Origin: Bradyrhizobium sp. dw_78
Lineage (GTDB): Bacteria > Pseudomonadota > Alphaproteobacteria > Rhizobiales > Xanthobacteraceae
Direction of reading: 5' to 3'
Length of the DNA stretch: 64,000 bases
Assembly (NCBI RefSeq): GCF_018449525.1
Contig: NZ_JAAVUS010000002.1
Span: forward strand, 496,001-560,000
The translations under genes and the position numbers were made by a program. Below, piece after piece: positions 1-8,742 of this stretch (positions are counted from its first letter, which is position 1; every line of letters begins with the position of its first letter). Under the pieces are notes generated by a model. The model ran no database searches, had not been told where the DNA came from, and saw only the letters and a list, made by a program, of their open reading frames with translations.

Positions 1-14
1 TTCGTAGCGAACGC

Positions 15-311
15 TTACCAAGCCAATTGCATCGTCCGCCACGGATAGTCGTCGATGTCCGCCAGCACCGCGCTCAGATAGCGTTCCGCCGCCGGAGACG
101 TGCCGAGGACCAAAGGCAGATCGCCCGTCTCGCCGCTGTTCAACACAACGACATCGCGATCCATTTCCGACAGCGGAATCTTTGCCCGGATCGCGTTGGC
201 GACGCGCTGCGCCAGCCAGCGTGAAGCGGCGCCCCCCTCGGGCAGCTTCACGACAATAATGTCACTTCCGGATGGTCGCGGAATATCCGTCACCCACACT
301 TGCTTCGTCAT
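15..311 (-). CDS. hypothetical protein, 98 aa
   Basis: A complete short reading frame with ATG at 311 and TAA at 15-17. The translated protein is soluble-looking, with no signal peptide or membrane segment, and has a balanced composition (hydrophobic core segments mixed with acidic and basic residues) that is typical of real coding sequence rather than an antisense shadow. A weak purine-rich stretch (GAGAACG) precedes the start. I do not recognise the family. Upstream of it lies a 495-bp gap before metY on the other strand, so it is probably transcribed alone or with genes beyond the left edge. Confidence 0.6.
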   Translation of the reverse strand: MTKQVWVTDIPRPSGSDIIVVKLPEGGAASRWLAQRVANAIRAKIPLSEMDRDVVVLNSGETGDLPLVLGTSPAAERYLSAVLADIDDYPWRTMQLAW

Positions 312-806
312 GGCATCGTTCTCTGTCGGTCGTAACCTGGATCAATCTGGAAGATACTGGAGACAGGTGATGACCGATATCGAGGCGGCATTCCATCTCA
401 AATACTTTTCAACCAAGGCGGCGTAAACGGAACTTGCCGCATCGCAGGTAAACCTTGCCGCGACACAGACATTTGATATGTCCCGATTCGATTGAACTGA
501 ATAGCAGAACAAATATCGTCGCGCAGACATTTGCTCGCGCCAACCTTACAGGCTTGTAATTTTCTCTGCTCCGCGTTGCCCTCCAAAATAGTGAGATAAA
601 AGCACCGCAGATTGCCGGATAGGCTTGATACGACCTCTCGTCGAAGCTGCCGGTAGCGCGGCTGCCATCCGGAAAATCACCGCTGAACGTACCATGCAGC
701 GTCAAAAAAGACGCAAGGGGCGGCTAACGCCCCTCGCCGTTTTGTGGCAAGAAACGCGGGCGTCACTTCCAGGTTGATTTTGCAGGTTGATTTTGTGAGG
801 TCCACA
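312..806. other. gene-poor stretch upstream of metY with two hairpins and a tandem duplication
   Basis: No convincing gene is seen; several short overlapping minus-strand frames have poor composition. Two hairpins sit side by side: GCGTC/GACGC (699-703 and 710-714, loop of six A) and AGGGGCG/CGCCCCT (716-722 and 728-734). Read on the minus strand the second hairpin is followed after a few bases by a run of six T, so it could terminate transcription coming leftward. A perfect 13-bp tandem duplication, CAGGTTGATTTTG at 770-782 and 783-795, directly precedes the metY ribosome binding site. Confidence 0.55.
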
Positions 807-2102
807 ATGCCCGCGCCAAAGCCTCCCGCGTTCGAGACATTGAGCCTGCATGCAGGCCAGCATCCCGATCCCTCGACCGGCGCGCGGGCCGTGCCTATCT
901 ATCAGACGACCTCCTATGTCTTTCAGGATTCCGAACACGCCGCGGCGCTGTTCAATCTGGAACGCGCCGGGCACATCTACACGCGGATTTCCAATCCGAC
1001 GACGGCCGTTCTCGAAGAGCGGCTGGCGGCGCTCGAAGGCGGAATAGGCGCGATCTGCACGGCGAGCGGAATGGCCGCGATGCATCTGGCCATCGCGACA
1101 TTGCTCAATGCCGGCGACCATATCGTCGCCTCGTCCTCGCTCTATGGCGGCACCATCAACCTGCTCGCGCACACCCTGCCCCGCTTCGGGATCACCACGA
1201 CATTCGTCAAGCCGCGCGATCTCGGCGCATTCCGCTCGGCGATCCAATCGAACACGCGGCTCGTGATCGGCGAGACCATCGGCAATCCCGGCCTGGAAGT
1301 GCTCGATATTCCCGAAGTCGCCGGCATCGCGCATGACGCCAAGATCCCGCTTTTGATCGACAACACGTTTGCGACGCCCTATCTGAGCCGCCCGATCGAG
1401 CTCGGCGCCGATATCGTCATGAACTCGGTCACCAAATGGCTCGGCGGGCACGGCATCGCGATCGGCGGCGTCATCGTCGATGGCGGCCATTTCGACTGGC
1501 ACGCCTCCGGCAAACTCCCTGTCCTGACCGAGCCCTATGCCGGGTACCACGGCATCGTCTTCGACGAGCAGTTCGGGCCGGCCGCTTTCATCATGCGCGC
1601 GCGGACCGAGGGCCTGCGCGACTTCGGCGCGTGCCTGTCGCCGACCAACGCCTTCCAATTGTTGCAGGGGATCGAGACCCTGGCGATCCGCATGGATCGC
1701 CACCTGCAGAACACCTACGCCGTACTCGATTTCCTGAAGGCCAACAAAGCCGTCGATTGGGTTCTTCATCCCTCGCTCGCAGACCATCCAGATCACGCCC
1801 TGGCGAAACGGCTGCTGCCGCGCGGCGCCGGTTCGATCGTCAGCTTCGGCATCAAGGGCGGGCGCACCGCCGGCCGCAAGTTCATCGAGAGCCTGCGGAT
1901 GATCAGTCATCTCGCCAATGTCGGCGACGCCAAGACGCTCGTCATTCATCCCGCCAGCACCACGCATCAGCAGATGGATGCCGCGCAACTTCAGGCCGCC
2001 GGCATCGGCGAGGAACTGGTACGGCTGTCGGTCGGCATCGAGGCGGTCCAGGACATTGTCGAGGATCTCGGCCAGGCGCTGCGCGCATCCCAGAAGGTGT
2101 AG
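807..2102 (+). CDS. metY: O-acetylhomoserine sulfhydrylase (aminocarboxypropyltransferase) family
   Basis: A 431-residue PLP enzyme of the Cys/Met metabolism family. The N-terminus reads like the MetY branch (ETLSLHAGQ, then VPIYQTTSY), followed by RISNPT, and the PLP-binding lysine lies in SVTKWLGGHG at about residue 215. The usual reaction is O-acetyl-L-homoserine plus sulfide to homocysteine and acetate in the cytoplasm, for methionine synthesis or sulfur recycling. An in-frame ATG at 744 exists, but ATG 807 has GTGAGG just upstream and matches the usual family N-terminus, so I chose it. The next gene starts 3 bases after its stop, so the two are almost certainly cotranscribed. Closely related family members (MetZ, cystathionine enzymes) cannot be fully excluded. 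Confidence 0.9.
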   Translation: MPAPKPPAFETLSLHAGQHPDPSTGARAVPIYQTTSYVFQDSEHAAALFNLERAGHIYTRISNPTTAVLEERLAALEGGIGAICTASGMAAMHLAIATLLNAGDHIVASSSLYGGTINLLAHTLPRFGITTTFVKPRDLGAFRSAIQSNTRLVIGETIGNPGLEVLDIPEVAGIAHDAKIPLLIDNTFATPYLSRPIELGADIVMNSVTKWLGGHGIAIGGVIVDGGHFDWHASGKLPVLTEPYAGYHGIVFDEQFGPAAFIMRARTEGLRDFGACLSPTNAFQLLQGIETLAIRMDRHLQNTYAVLDFLKANKAVDWVLHPSLADHPDHALAKRLLPRGAGSIVSFGIKGGRTAGRKFIESLRMISHLANVGDAKTLVIHPASTTHQQMDAAQLQAAGIGEELVRLSVGIEAVQDIVEDLGQALRASQKV

Positions 2103-2105
2103 CCC

Positions 2106-2888
2106 ATGAATTTGTCCATCAACGGCAATGAAACGTTCGTCGCAACCGGCGGCCGCGAATTCGATCGTTCCTTGCCGGCCGTGGTGCTGCTGCATGGCGC
2201 CGGCTTCGATCATTCCGCCTGGGCGCTGCACAGCCGATGGTTCGCGCATCACGGTTTTGCCGTGCTGGCGCCGGATCTGCCGGGTCATGGGCGCTCGGCA
2301 GGTCCCGGCTTGCGCAGCATCGCTGACATGGCGGACTGGGCGGCGGCGCTGCTCGACGCGACGGGTGCCGCAAAGGCGCATCTGGTCGGCCACTCGATGG
2401 GCTCCCTGATCGCACTCGAAACGGCGGCACGGCATCCAGCGAAAGTATCGGCGCTCAGCCTGATCGGAACGGCGGCCGTCATGACGGTCGGTCCCGATCT
2501 TTTGACGGCCGCGGAAGCCGATGATCACGCCGCCATCGACATGGTGTCGATCTGGGGCCTGGGCTTCAGGGCCGAACTGGGCGGCAGCCTGGCGCCGGGA
2601 TTGTGGATGCACACCGGGGCGGAACGCGTCCTGGAACATTGCCGGCCTGGCGTGCTGTTCAGCGATTTGTCGGCCTGCAACTCCTATCAGAATGCGCTTG
2701 CCGCTGCCGCAGGGATTGCGGTGCCGACGGCCCTGATCCTCGGCGAGCGCGACATGATGACCCCCGCCAGGGCCGGCAAGACGCTCGCCGCAGCGATTCC
2801 TCACGCGCGAACCGTGATCGTGCCCGGCGCCGGTCACATGATGATGGCCGAACGTCCCGACGAATTGCTCGCAGCGTTACGAGGCTGA
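2106..2888 (+). CDS. alpha/beta hydrolase
   Basis: A 260-residue serine hydrolase. Visible elements are the oxyanion motif LLHGAGFDHSAW near residue 28, the nucleophile elbow GHSMGS around residue 97, an acidic position in ILGERDMMTP, and a C-terminal histidine in GAGHMMM, in the right order for an alpha/beta hydrolase triad. There is no signal peptide, so it is cytoplasmic. It begins 3 bases after metY, suggesting a shared transcript. The substrate is not evident; family relatives act on esters, lactones or C-C bonds, and the pairing with metY (possible homoserine ester metabolism) is only a hint. Confidence 0.85.
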   Translation: MNLSINGNETFVATGGREFDRSLPAVVLLHGAGFDHSAWALHSRWFAHHGFAVLAPDLPGHGRSAGPGLRSIADMADWAAALLDATGAAKAHLVGHSMGSLIALETAARHPAKVSALSLIGTAAVMTVGPDLLTAAEADDHAAIDMVSIWGLGFRAELGGSLAPGLWMHTGAERVLEHCRPGVLFSDLSACNSYQNALAAAAGIAVPTALILGERDMMTPARAGKTLAAAIPHARTVIVPGAGHMMMAERPDELLAALRG

Positions 2889-3042
2889 GCCCTCACAAGG
2901 ACCAATGCTCATAAAATACGAGGAAAGCGTCCCGAAATCGGAAACAGGGCATGGCGCCTTGAAGCATCGCGTGCCAATCATATTTGCTGCGCATTGCAAA
3001 AATGCTTCGGCCTGGCCGCCTTAGCCATCTGTGGTAGTCCCT

Positions 3043-3474
3043 ATGCGATTTCGGGTCAGGAGATTCGCCCACGTTCTGGAACGCGTCGGGCTGGCGATGG
3101 CCGGCGCGGCAAGCGGGCTGTTTGTCGGCGTCCACGTCGGTTCAAGTGTTGCGGCGCTCACCTCCCAGGCCTTCCTGCTGCTCATGATGATCAGCGGCGC
3201 CGTCGGATTTTACCTGGGGATCGACACGCCCCCGCTGCCCTTTCACAGCCCTGACGAGGCGTCGAAAGACGGCTCGGCCGGACCGATCGATTCCGCGGAA
3301 TTTCTAACCGCCGTGGGCACGTTTCTGGCCGCGCTGACGGCCTTTGCGTCGGTCGGCGTGATCGTGCTCCGGGCCGAACCGCATATCGTCTGGACAGCGA
3401 TGATCATGCTGGGATGGGTGGTCGGCGTGGCGATGCAGATCGTCGCCGGAACGATGGCGCGCCTCCGCAAGTGA
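3043..3474 (+). CDS. small integral membrane protein of unknown function
   Basis: About 143 residues with four likely membrane segments: two near the N-terminus separated by a glycine-rich turn, then an acidic/serine loop (around residues 70-85), then two more near the C-terminus. The N-terminus before the first segment is arginine-rich (RFRVRRF), consistent with the cytoplasmic side. A GTG at 3031 in the same frame is an alternative start; neither has a strong ribosome binding site. I do not recognise the family. It stands alone on the plus strand, with a convergent gene after it. Confidence 0.55.
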   Translation: MRFRVRRFAHVLERVGLAMAGAASGLFVGVHVGSSVAALTSQAFLLLMMISGAVGFYLGIDTPPLPFHSPDEASKDGSAGPIDSAEFLTAVGTFLAALTAFASVGVIVLRAEPHIVWTAMIMLGWVVGVAMQIVAGTMARLRK

Positions 3475-3550
3475 TATCCTGCAAGGGATCCTGCAACCGC
3501 ACGCCCCGAGCCCTCGCCCGGAGCGTACAACGCGTAAGCTCTTACCAAAC

Positions 3551-4396
3551 TCAGTGCTTGTGGAATACCAGCGTCCGCAGCTCGATGCTCTCGCGCGGCG
3601 GCGCATCGGCCGGTGTCGTCGGGTCGATGAACGCCGTATGCGGCCCGAAACGGGTCCGGCCATCGGTCGCGGAATCGTAGCACTTCAGCAGCAGCGCTTC
3701 GTCGGCAGTCATTTCCGGAACGTAGAACCAGCGATGGTTGGGGTTGAACTTCACGGAATAGGTTTCGCCGTTCCGGTTGGGATAGATCAGGTCGGAGGCG
3801 ACGAGATCGCCGGGCGCCACGGTCTGGCCGTCGCACATGGCGAGCGGCGCGTCACGCAGCGGACCGCGTATCGGCCGCCACAGATTGATGACCTGCACGC
3901 GTCCCTTCAGAAGCTCATCCGCCTCTTCCGGCAAATGCTCGCGAACGCGATTGCGGCCCGATAGATCGGTCTGGTCGACGTGAACGCGCGTTGCCGGCTG
4001 CCGCGGGGCGACGCCGCGAACATCGTCCGTGCCTTCCACCCGTTTGCGGACGGTATGGTCGAATATAAAGACGCGATCCGCCTTCAAGGTCGCCTTGATG
4101 AACGCCTCCGCCGCCGGATAATAGACGCTCCTGACCTCCTTATCGTCATAGAAGTTCCTGACCGCGGTCGGATGCCGGACCAGGGCAAAGCCCTCACGAT
4201 CCAGTGAAATAGCGTCGGCGATCAAGCGCGCATCGAAGATCGGAACGATGTGAGGCTCGGGCAGCGCCGTCGTCCTGGGTTCTCCCGGCGGCGGATCATA
4301 GGCATAGGTCCTGGGCTTGCCTGCAACGGGCGCGAGATAATTGAGTTCCGCCGTCACGAACGGCAGCGATTCGATGTTCGACTGTTGAAGGCCCAT
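3551..4396 (-). CDS. CmcJ/NvfI-type oxidoreductase
   Basis: 281 residues. The central HVDQT motif and the C-terminal WFYVPEM, KCYDS and PHTAFIDP segments match the CmcJ/NvfI/AsaB group, known mostly from secondary-metabolite pathways (CmcJ works in cephamycin C methoxylation; NvfI is an Fe/2-oxoglutarate endoperoxygenase). The upstream in-frame ATG at 4432 is rejected because ATG 4396 is preceded by GGGAG at good spacing. The bacterial catabolic relatives have no fixed function that I know. It is the last gene of the minus-strand block 3.5-14 kb, but a 226-bp gap separates it from the Bug-type gene, so it may have its own promoter. Confidence 0.75.
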   Translation of the reverse strand: MGLQQSNIESLPFVTAELNYLAPVAGKPRTYAYDPPPGEPRTTALPEPHIVPIFDARLIADAISLDREGFALVRHPTAVRNFYDDKEVRSVYYPAAEAFIKATLKADRVFIFDHTVRKRVEGTDDVRGVAPRQPATRVHVDQTDLSGRNRVREHLPEEADELLKGRVQVINLWRPIRGPLRDAPLAMCDGQTVAPGDLVASDLIYPNRNGETYSVKFNPNHRWFYVPEMTADEALLLKCYDSATDGRTRFGPHTAFIDPTTPADAPPRESIELRTLVFHKH

Positions 4397-4622
4397 GGCG
4401 ATCTCCCGGAGAATCCGATGTCTCGCCTTCATTTTGGACGGCCGGCACAGCCCGGCAAGGCCACGGCCAAAATAGCAACATTGCTATGCCGAATAGCTGG
4501 AAACGAGGAAAAACCTTTCCGGGACATCGTCCGGCCTGGGCGGTCCTTCTCGGCCGCGCGGATTTCGGGAAGGCGGCCCGAGCAGGGACTTTCAACGGCC
4601 GTCGATGGGAGCCTTCAGAACG

Positions 4623-5597
4623 TTAATCGACGCTGATCCCGCTGGTCTTGATCAGCGTCGACCATTTCGCGATCTCGCTCTGCACGAAGCCGTCGAGATA
4701 GGCCGGCGTGGCACGATCTTCCGAAACGATCTTGAGGCCGAGCGCGTCCATCCGCTGGCGCAGTTCCGGCGTTTTCATCGCCTCGATCATGGCGTGATTG
4801 AGCTTCTGGACAATGGCATCCGGCGTGCCCTTCGGCAGGAAGAACGCATTCCAGGTGTAAGCCTTGACATTGAAACCCTGCTCGACCGCGGTCGGAACGT
4901 CCGGCAACGCCGACGAACGCGCATCGTCGAGCACCGCGATCGCCTTCACTTGGCTGGAATCGATCTGCGGCTTGGCCGAGGTGACGATATCGCAGAGATA
5001 ATCGACCCGTCCGCTGACGATATCCTGCATGGCAGGATTTGAGCCGCGATAGGGCACATGCGTGACATCCAGCCCCGCCACCGAATTCATCAGGGCGCAA
5101 CCAAGATGGATGGCCGAACCGGTGCCGGCGGACGCAAACTGCATCTTGTCCTGATTGGCCTTGGCGTAAGCGACGAATTCCTTCATCGAGTTGACCGGCA
5201 GATCCTTGCGCACCACCAAAACCAGCGGCACCTCCAGGAACAGGCCGACACTGACGAAGTCCTTGGTCGAATCATACAGCGGCTTCTTGTAGAGCGTCTG
5301 GTTCTGCGCCTGAGTGCCGACGGTCCCCTGCAGAAACGTATAGCCGTCGGGCGTCGCCTTCACGACGCGTTCGGCCCCGTTCATGCCGCCCGCGCCACCG
5401 ACATTCTCGACGATGATGGTCTGGCCCAGGATCTCACCCATCCGCTGCGCGAACAGACGCGCGGGCACATCGTTGGGCCCGCCGGCAGCGAACGGATTGA
5501 CCATGGTCAACGTATGCGTTGGCCATTCCTCCGCCGAGGCTTGCCCGGCCGCGAGCATACCCAGCACCGCCAGACCGGCAAAAAACAACTTTCGCAT
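4623..5597 (-). CDS. Bug-type tripartite tricarboxylate transporter substrate-binding protein
   Basis: 324 residues with a cleavable signal peptide (basic MRK, hydrophobic stretch, GQASA cleavage region). The mature N-terminus and motifs such as NPFAAGGPND, VENVGGAGG and VPYRGSNPAMQD are characteristic of Bug (TctC) periplasmic binding proteins, which bind carboxylates or small aromatic acids. The membrane partners TctA and TctB are not nearby, which is common for orphan Bug proteins. ATG 5597 has GGGGAG just upstream and starts the signal peptide cleanly; ATG 5609 is less likely. It follows the ABC transporter genes, and probably shares their catabolic context. Confidence 0.9.
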   Translation of the reverse strand: MRKLFFAGLAVLGMLAAGQASAEEWPTHTLTMVNPFAAGGPNDVPARLFAQRMGEILGQTIIVENVGGAGGMNGAERVVKATPDGYTFLQGTVGTQAQNQTLYKKPLYDSTKDFVSVGLFLEVPLVLVVRKDLPVNSMKEFVAYAKANQDKMQFASAGTGSAIHLGCALMNSVAGLDVTHVPYRGSNPAMQDIVSGRVDYLCDIVTSAKPQIDSSQVKAIAVLDDARSSALPDVPTAVEQGFNVKAYTWNAFFLPKGTPDAIVQKLNHAMIEAMKTPELRQRMDALGLKIVSEDRATPAYLDGFVQSEIAKWSTLIKTSGISVD

Positions 5598-5638
5598 CGC
5601 CTCCCCCATCGCCTAGACGTCCGGTGCGCCGTTCGCGC

Positions 5639-6397
5639 TTATGCCGCCAACACGCCCTGGATCTGGTTACGGATCGCCAGCTTTTCCGTTTCCGTCGTTT
5701 CCGATGTCAGGGGCAGATCGACGGCGATGTTCGCTGGCCGCTTCAGTACCACGATCCGGTCGCCGATCTCCAGCGCTTCGTTGATCGAATGGGTGATGAA
5801 CACGGCGGTCTTGCCGTTCTGCTTGACCAGCCTGGCAAACTCGGCCCGCAGCGAGCGGCCCGTCATTTCGTCCAGCGCGGAAAACGGCTCGTCGCATAGC
5901 AGAATGTTTGCGTCGGTGGCGAAAGCGCGCGCAATCGACACGCGCTGCCGCATACCGCCGGACAGCGCGTGCGGATAATCGTTTTCATGGCCCCGCAAAC
6001 CCAGCGTCGTCAGCCAGTGCATCGCAGCTGTCCGGCGTTTCTCCGCTGGAACATCCAGCATCTCGAGACCGAGTTCGACATTCTGGACCGCGGTACGCCA
6101 GGGCAGCAGGCGATCGCCCTGAAAAACGATCGCGATCTTGCCCCGAAAAGAATCGAAGTCGCGGAACGGGTTGCGGCCGTCGATGGTTACATCGCCGGAG
6201 CTCGGCTCCGTCAATCCTGCAATCATGTTGAAGATGGTCGATTTGCCGCAACCGGTCTTGCCGAGCAGCGCAAGCATCTGACCTCGCCCGACGTCGAGAT
6301 CCAGCCGGTCGACGGCCGTATAGGACGAAGCCCCGCCCGCCTTGCCAAAGCTCTTGGAGACCTGTTTCAGACTAATGATCGGCTGTGATGTGGTCAT
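5639..6397 (-). CDS. ABC transporter ATP-binding protein, nitrate/sulfonate/taurine type
   Basis: 252 residues. Walker A is GKTGCGKST, the ABC signature is LSGGMRQR, and Walker B is NILLCDEP, followed by the D-loop SALD and the switch histidine in VFITHS. The sequence style is that of SsuB/TauB/NrtD ATPases. It overlaps the permease gene by 4 bases (ATGA type), so the ATPase, permease and binding protein form one operon in the order binding protein, permease, ATPase. This supplies the energy for uptake of a small organic substrate that the sequence does not identify. Confidence 0.92.
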   Translation of the reverse strand: MTTSQPIISLKQVSKSFGKAGGASSYTAVDRLDLDVGRGQMLALLGKTGCGKSTIFNMIAGLTEPSSGDVTIDGRNPFRDFDSFRGKIAIVFQGDRLLPWRTAVQNVELGLEMLDVPAEKRRTAAMHWLTTLGLRGHENDYPHALSGGMRQRVSIARAFATDANILLCDEPFSALDEMTGRSLRAEFARLVKQNGKTAVFITHSINEALEIGDRIVVLKRPANIAVDLPLTSETTETEKLAIRNQIQGVLAA

Positions 6398-7209
6398 AGG
6401 CTACGCTCCGATACGGCCCGGTAGCGGAAAGCAATGTTCTCGATCAGGGTGAGCACCCCCTGCGCGATCAGCACGAAAAAGACGAGCTGCAACGTCCAGG
6501 CCAGCGCGCCGGCCATGTCGAACACCTGCTGTTGCTGCAAAAGTTCATATCCGACGCCGCCGGTCGCGCCGACCAGTTCGGCCACGACGACGACGCGCGA
6601 GGCGTTTCCGAGATTGACCTTCCAGGCCGTGAGAATGTCCGGCAGGATCGCGGGAATGATCATCACGCGAAACAGCTTCACGCGGTTCGGACGGAAGCTC
6701 ATCACCATTTCCATGAGATCGCGCGACATCGCCTGCAGCGCGCTCAGCACCTGAAAGGCGAAGGCCGGCAGCGTCGTCATCACCATGATGAAGAAGATTC
6801 GCGGCTCGACACCGTGAAACCAGATGATCGCAAACACCACCCAGGACAGCGCGGGAATGCCCTGAAACAGGGTCAGGATCGGCGAGAGGAATTCATTCGC
6901 CGCGCGCGAACGCGCCATCATGACCGCAAGCACGGCGCCGACGATAAAGGCTCCGGCCAAGCCGGCCAGGATACGGCCGACCGTCGCGAGCACGTCGCTG
7001 AACTCGCTCCAGCTCGCGAAAATCAGTATACAGCGCTTGAACACGTCGACCAGCGACGGAAACAGGAATGGCGGAAAGAACAGCGATGCGATCTGCCAGA
7101 TCCCGGCCACGACGACGAATGGAAAAACATACGTCAGCGCGCGGCGACCGACGGCCCAACTCCAGCTCGCCGGCTGTGGCGAAGATAATTCAGCTTGCGG
7201 CATCGTCAT
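6394..7209 (-). CDS. ABC transporter permease, SsuC/TauC type
   Basis: 271 residues with about six membrane segments and the binding-protein-dependent permease EAA-like loop in the second half (around residues 165-200, with a conserved glycine, LPDILTAWKVNLG). N-terminal positive residues precede the first segment. It overlaps its neighbours by 4 bases on each side, indicating translational coupling with both the ATPase and the binding protein. The pairing with an NMT1/THI5-like binding protein points to a sulfonate, taurine, nitrate or pyrimidine-like ligand class. Confidence 0.92.
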   Translation of the reverse strand: MTMPQAELSSPQPASWSWAVGRRALTYVFPFVVVAGIWQIASLFFPPFLFPSLVDVFKRCILIFASWSEFSDVLATVGRILAGLAGAFIVGAVLAVMMARSRAANEFLSPILTLFQGIPALSWVVFAIIWFHGVEPRIFFIMVMTTLPAFAFQVLSALQAMSRDLMEMVMSFRPNRVKLFRVMIIPAILPDILTAWKVNLGNASRVVVVAELVGATGGVGYELLQQQQVFDMAGALAWTLQLVFFVLIAQGVLTLIENIAFRYRAVSERSL

Positions 7210-8177
7210 TGCATCGGTCCATCATAGATTGTTGAAGCCGAAGGATCCGACGGTAGAAAGGCGATCGACTTGCCGGCGTCGTAAACCGACCTGATCTCCT
7301 TGCTGACTTCGGCGGCGGTGCGGATATTCATGCCGAGCCGGTCGTTGGCGCGAATGAGATCGGCGATCGCCTTGCGGTCGTCGTCGGAACCCTTGGGCGA
7401 GATCAATTTGGCCGCATCATCGGGATGCGCGGCGGTCCACTGGCCGGCTTCCTTGTAGGCCGCATAGAGTTTCGGAATCAGGTCTTTGTTTTTCTCCGCC
7501 CAATCGGTATGAGCGGCGACGCCGAGATACGGAATGTTGGTGCTGCCCGTCACCCTCTTCCAGCTTTCGGCGATCTTGAGATCGATGGTCTTGATGTCGG
7601 GCTTCTTGGTGAGCAGCGTGGTGTAGGCCGGTTCCCAAAGTTGAACGGCGGTGGCGCGGTCGGCAATGGCATAGCCGATGAGGCCCGGCGTGGCGGTGTT
7701 CACGACGGAGAACTTGCTGGTGTCCGCGCCCAATTGCCGGGCAAACCAGTCAAACATCACGTAATTGGTCGTGCCTTTTGCCGCCGCGAGATCCTTGCCT
7801 TCGAGGTCCTTGATCGACTTGATGTCCGAGTGCGTGGTGACCACCGTGCCCCAGAAATCGAACAGATTGAAAAGGTAGGTGACCTTGACGCCCCTGATAT
7901 CGGCAAGCCCGACGGTCAGCAGCGCCGCGCTGCCGCCGAGCTGGAATTCCCCGGAATTGAACTGCGCCGTATAGGCGTCCGGCGTGCGCTCCTCGAACGA
8001 AATCGACAATCCGTTCTTTTCGTCGAGCTTCTGGGCCTTGATGACGGGCGGCAGAAAGGCGCCGAGGGACGGCGTTCCGAAAACAACAATGGAGAGCTTC
8101 TGCAATTCCTGGGCCGACGACGGCGATCCGATCACGGCCAGCAGCAACAGGCCAAGACTCATACTAACTCGGTTCAT
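7206..8177 (-). CDS. ABC transporter substrate-binding protein, NMT1/THI5-like
   Basis: 323 residues with a signal peptide ending around SSAQE. The pattern KLSIVVFGTPSLGAFLPPVIKAQ..EKNGL, followed by a periplasmic two-lobe fold, is that of SsuA/TauA/NMT1-like binding proteins. ATG 8177 is chosen over the in-frame start at 8216 because GGAGGGAG lies a few bases upstream and the signal peptide begins there. It is the first gene of the transporter operon and its gene ends in a 4-bp overlap with the permease. The ligand is unknown; the neighbouring Mo-hydroxylase operon suggests a heteroaromatic or aromatic acid. Confidence 0.88.
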   Translation of the reverse strand: MNRVSMSLGLLLLAVIGSPSSAQELQKLSIVVFGTPSLGAFLPPVIKAQKLDEKNGLSISFEERTPDAYTAQFNSGEFQLGGSAALLTVGLADIRGVKVTYLFNLFDFWGTVVTTHSDIKSIKDLEGKDLAAAKGTTNYVMFDWFARQLGADTSKFSVVNTATPGLIGYAIADRATAVQLWEPAYTTLLTKKPDIKTIDLKIAESWKRVTGSTNIPYLGVAAHTDWAEKNKDLIPKLYAAYKEAGQWTAAHPDDAAKLISPKGSDDDRKAIADLIRANDRLGMNIRTAAEVSKEIRSVYDAGKSIAFLPSDPSASTIYDGPMQ

Positions 8178-8265
8178 TGCACTCCCTCCCGACGCCTCAA
8201 GTGCCGCGCCCCGCATGCGGCCCCTGCCTTATCCCCCGCCGCGCTCAATAGCGCGATGCGTCATT

Positions 8266-8733
8266 TTATCCCGCAGCGCCGCCGATCGGCGCTTCGAACT
8301 CCTTGCGCAGGGCAACGAAGAAACGGCCGATCAGGTGCTTTGAAACACTCGCCAGAATGCGCTGCCCGACCCCGGCCACAAGACCGCCGATTTCGCCATT
8401 GCCCTTGTAGACCAGGCGAGAACCGTTGTCGCCATCGGGCTCGATTTCAAACCGGGCAGTGCCGTTGCCATGCCCCAGCGAGCCCGCGCCGGACACCTTG
8501 ATGCTGCACGTCTTGGGCTCCTGCTTGTCGAACAGCGATATCTCGCCTTCGAACGAGCCGCCGACCGCGGCAACCTTGAGCTGCATGTCGACCTTGTAGG
8601 AATCAGGAGCGATCTCCGTCATGCTCTTGCAGCCGGGAACGCAGCGCGTCAGGACGTTGGGATCGTTAAGCGCGACCCACAGCGCATCGACCGAGGCGGG
8701 AATCGCTTCATTGCCACCGATATCTAGTTTCAC
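8266..8733 (-). CDS. CoxG-like SRPBCC family protein
   Basis: 155 residues that read as a single START/SRPBCC-type domain (VDALWVALNDPNVLTRCVPGC, then KVAAVGGSFEGEI). CoxG proteins accompany many molybdenum hydroxylases of the CO dehydrogenase/xanthine oxidase family and in CODH help membrane anchoring. Unlike long CoxG proteins, this version is the short form, though it does have a moderately hydrophobic C-terminus. It lies 9 bases after the amidohydrolase gene in the same operon as the L, S and M subunits, so a role with that hydroxylase is a reasonable inference. Confidence 0.88.
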   Translation of the reverse strand: MKLDIGGNEAIPASVDALWVALNDPNVLTRCVPGCKSMTEIAPDSYKVDMQLKVAAVGGSFEGEISLFDKQEPKTCSIKVSGAGSLGHGNGTARFEIEPDGDNGSRLVYKGNGEIGGLVAGVGQRILASVSKHLIGRFFVALRKEFEAPIGGAAG

Positions 8734-8742
8734 GGCCTTACC

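Noticed and set aside
342..705. Three short overlapping minus-strand frames in the first gap
   Set aside because: All share one region, no good start, odd cysteine and arginine content; likely noncoding.
696..806. SAM-II riboswitch upstream of metY
   Set aside because: The expected core pattern (GATTT...GCTAAAA) is not visible; only two simple stems and a duplication are seen.
702..2837. 711-residue minus-strand frame opposite metY and the hydrolase
   Set aside because: It is the antisense of two clear genes; composition rich in Arg, Gly, Ala and His, with no domain. High G+C genomes give long antisense frames.
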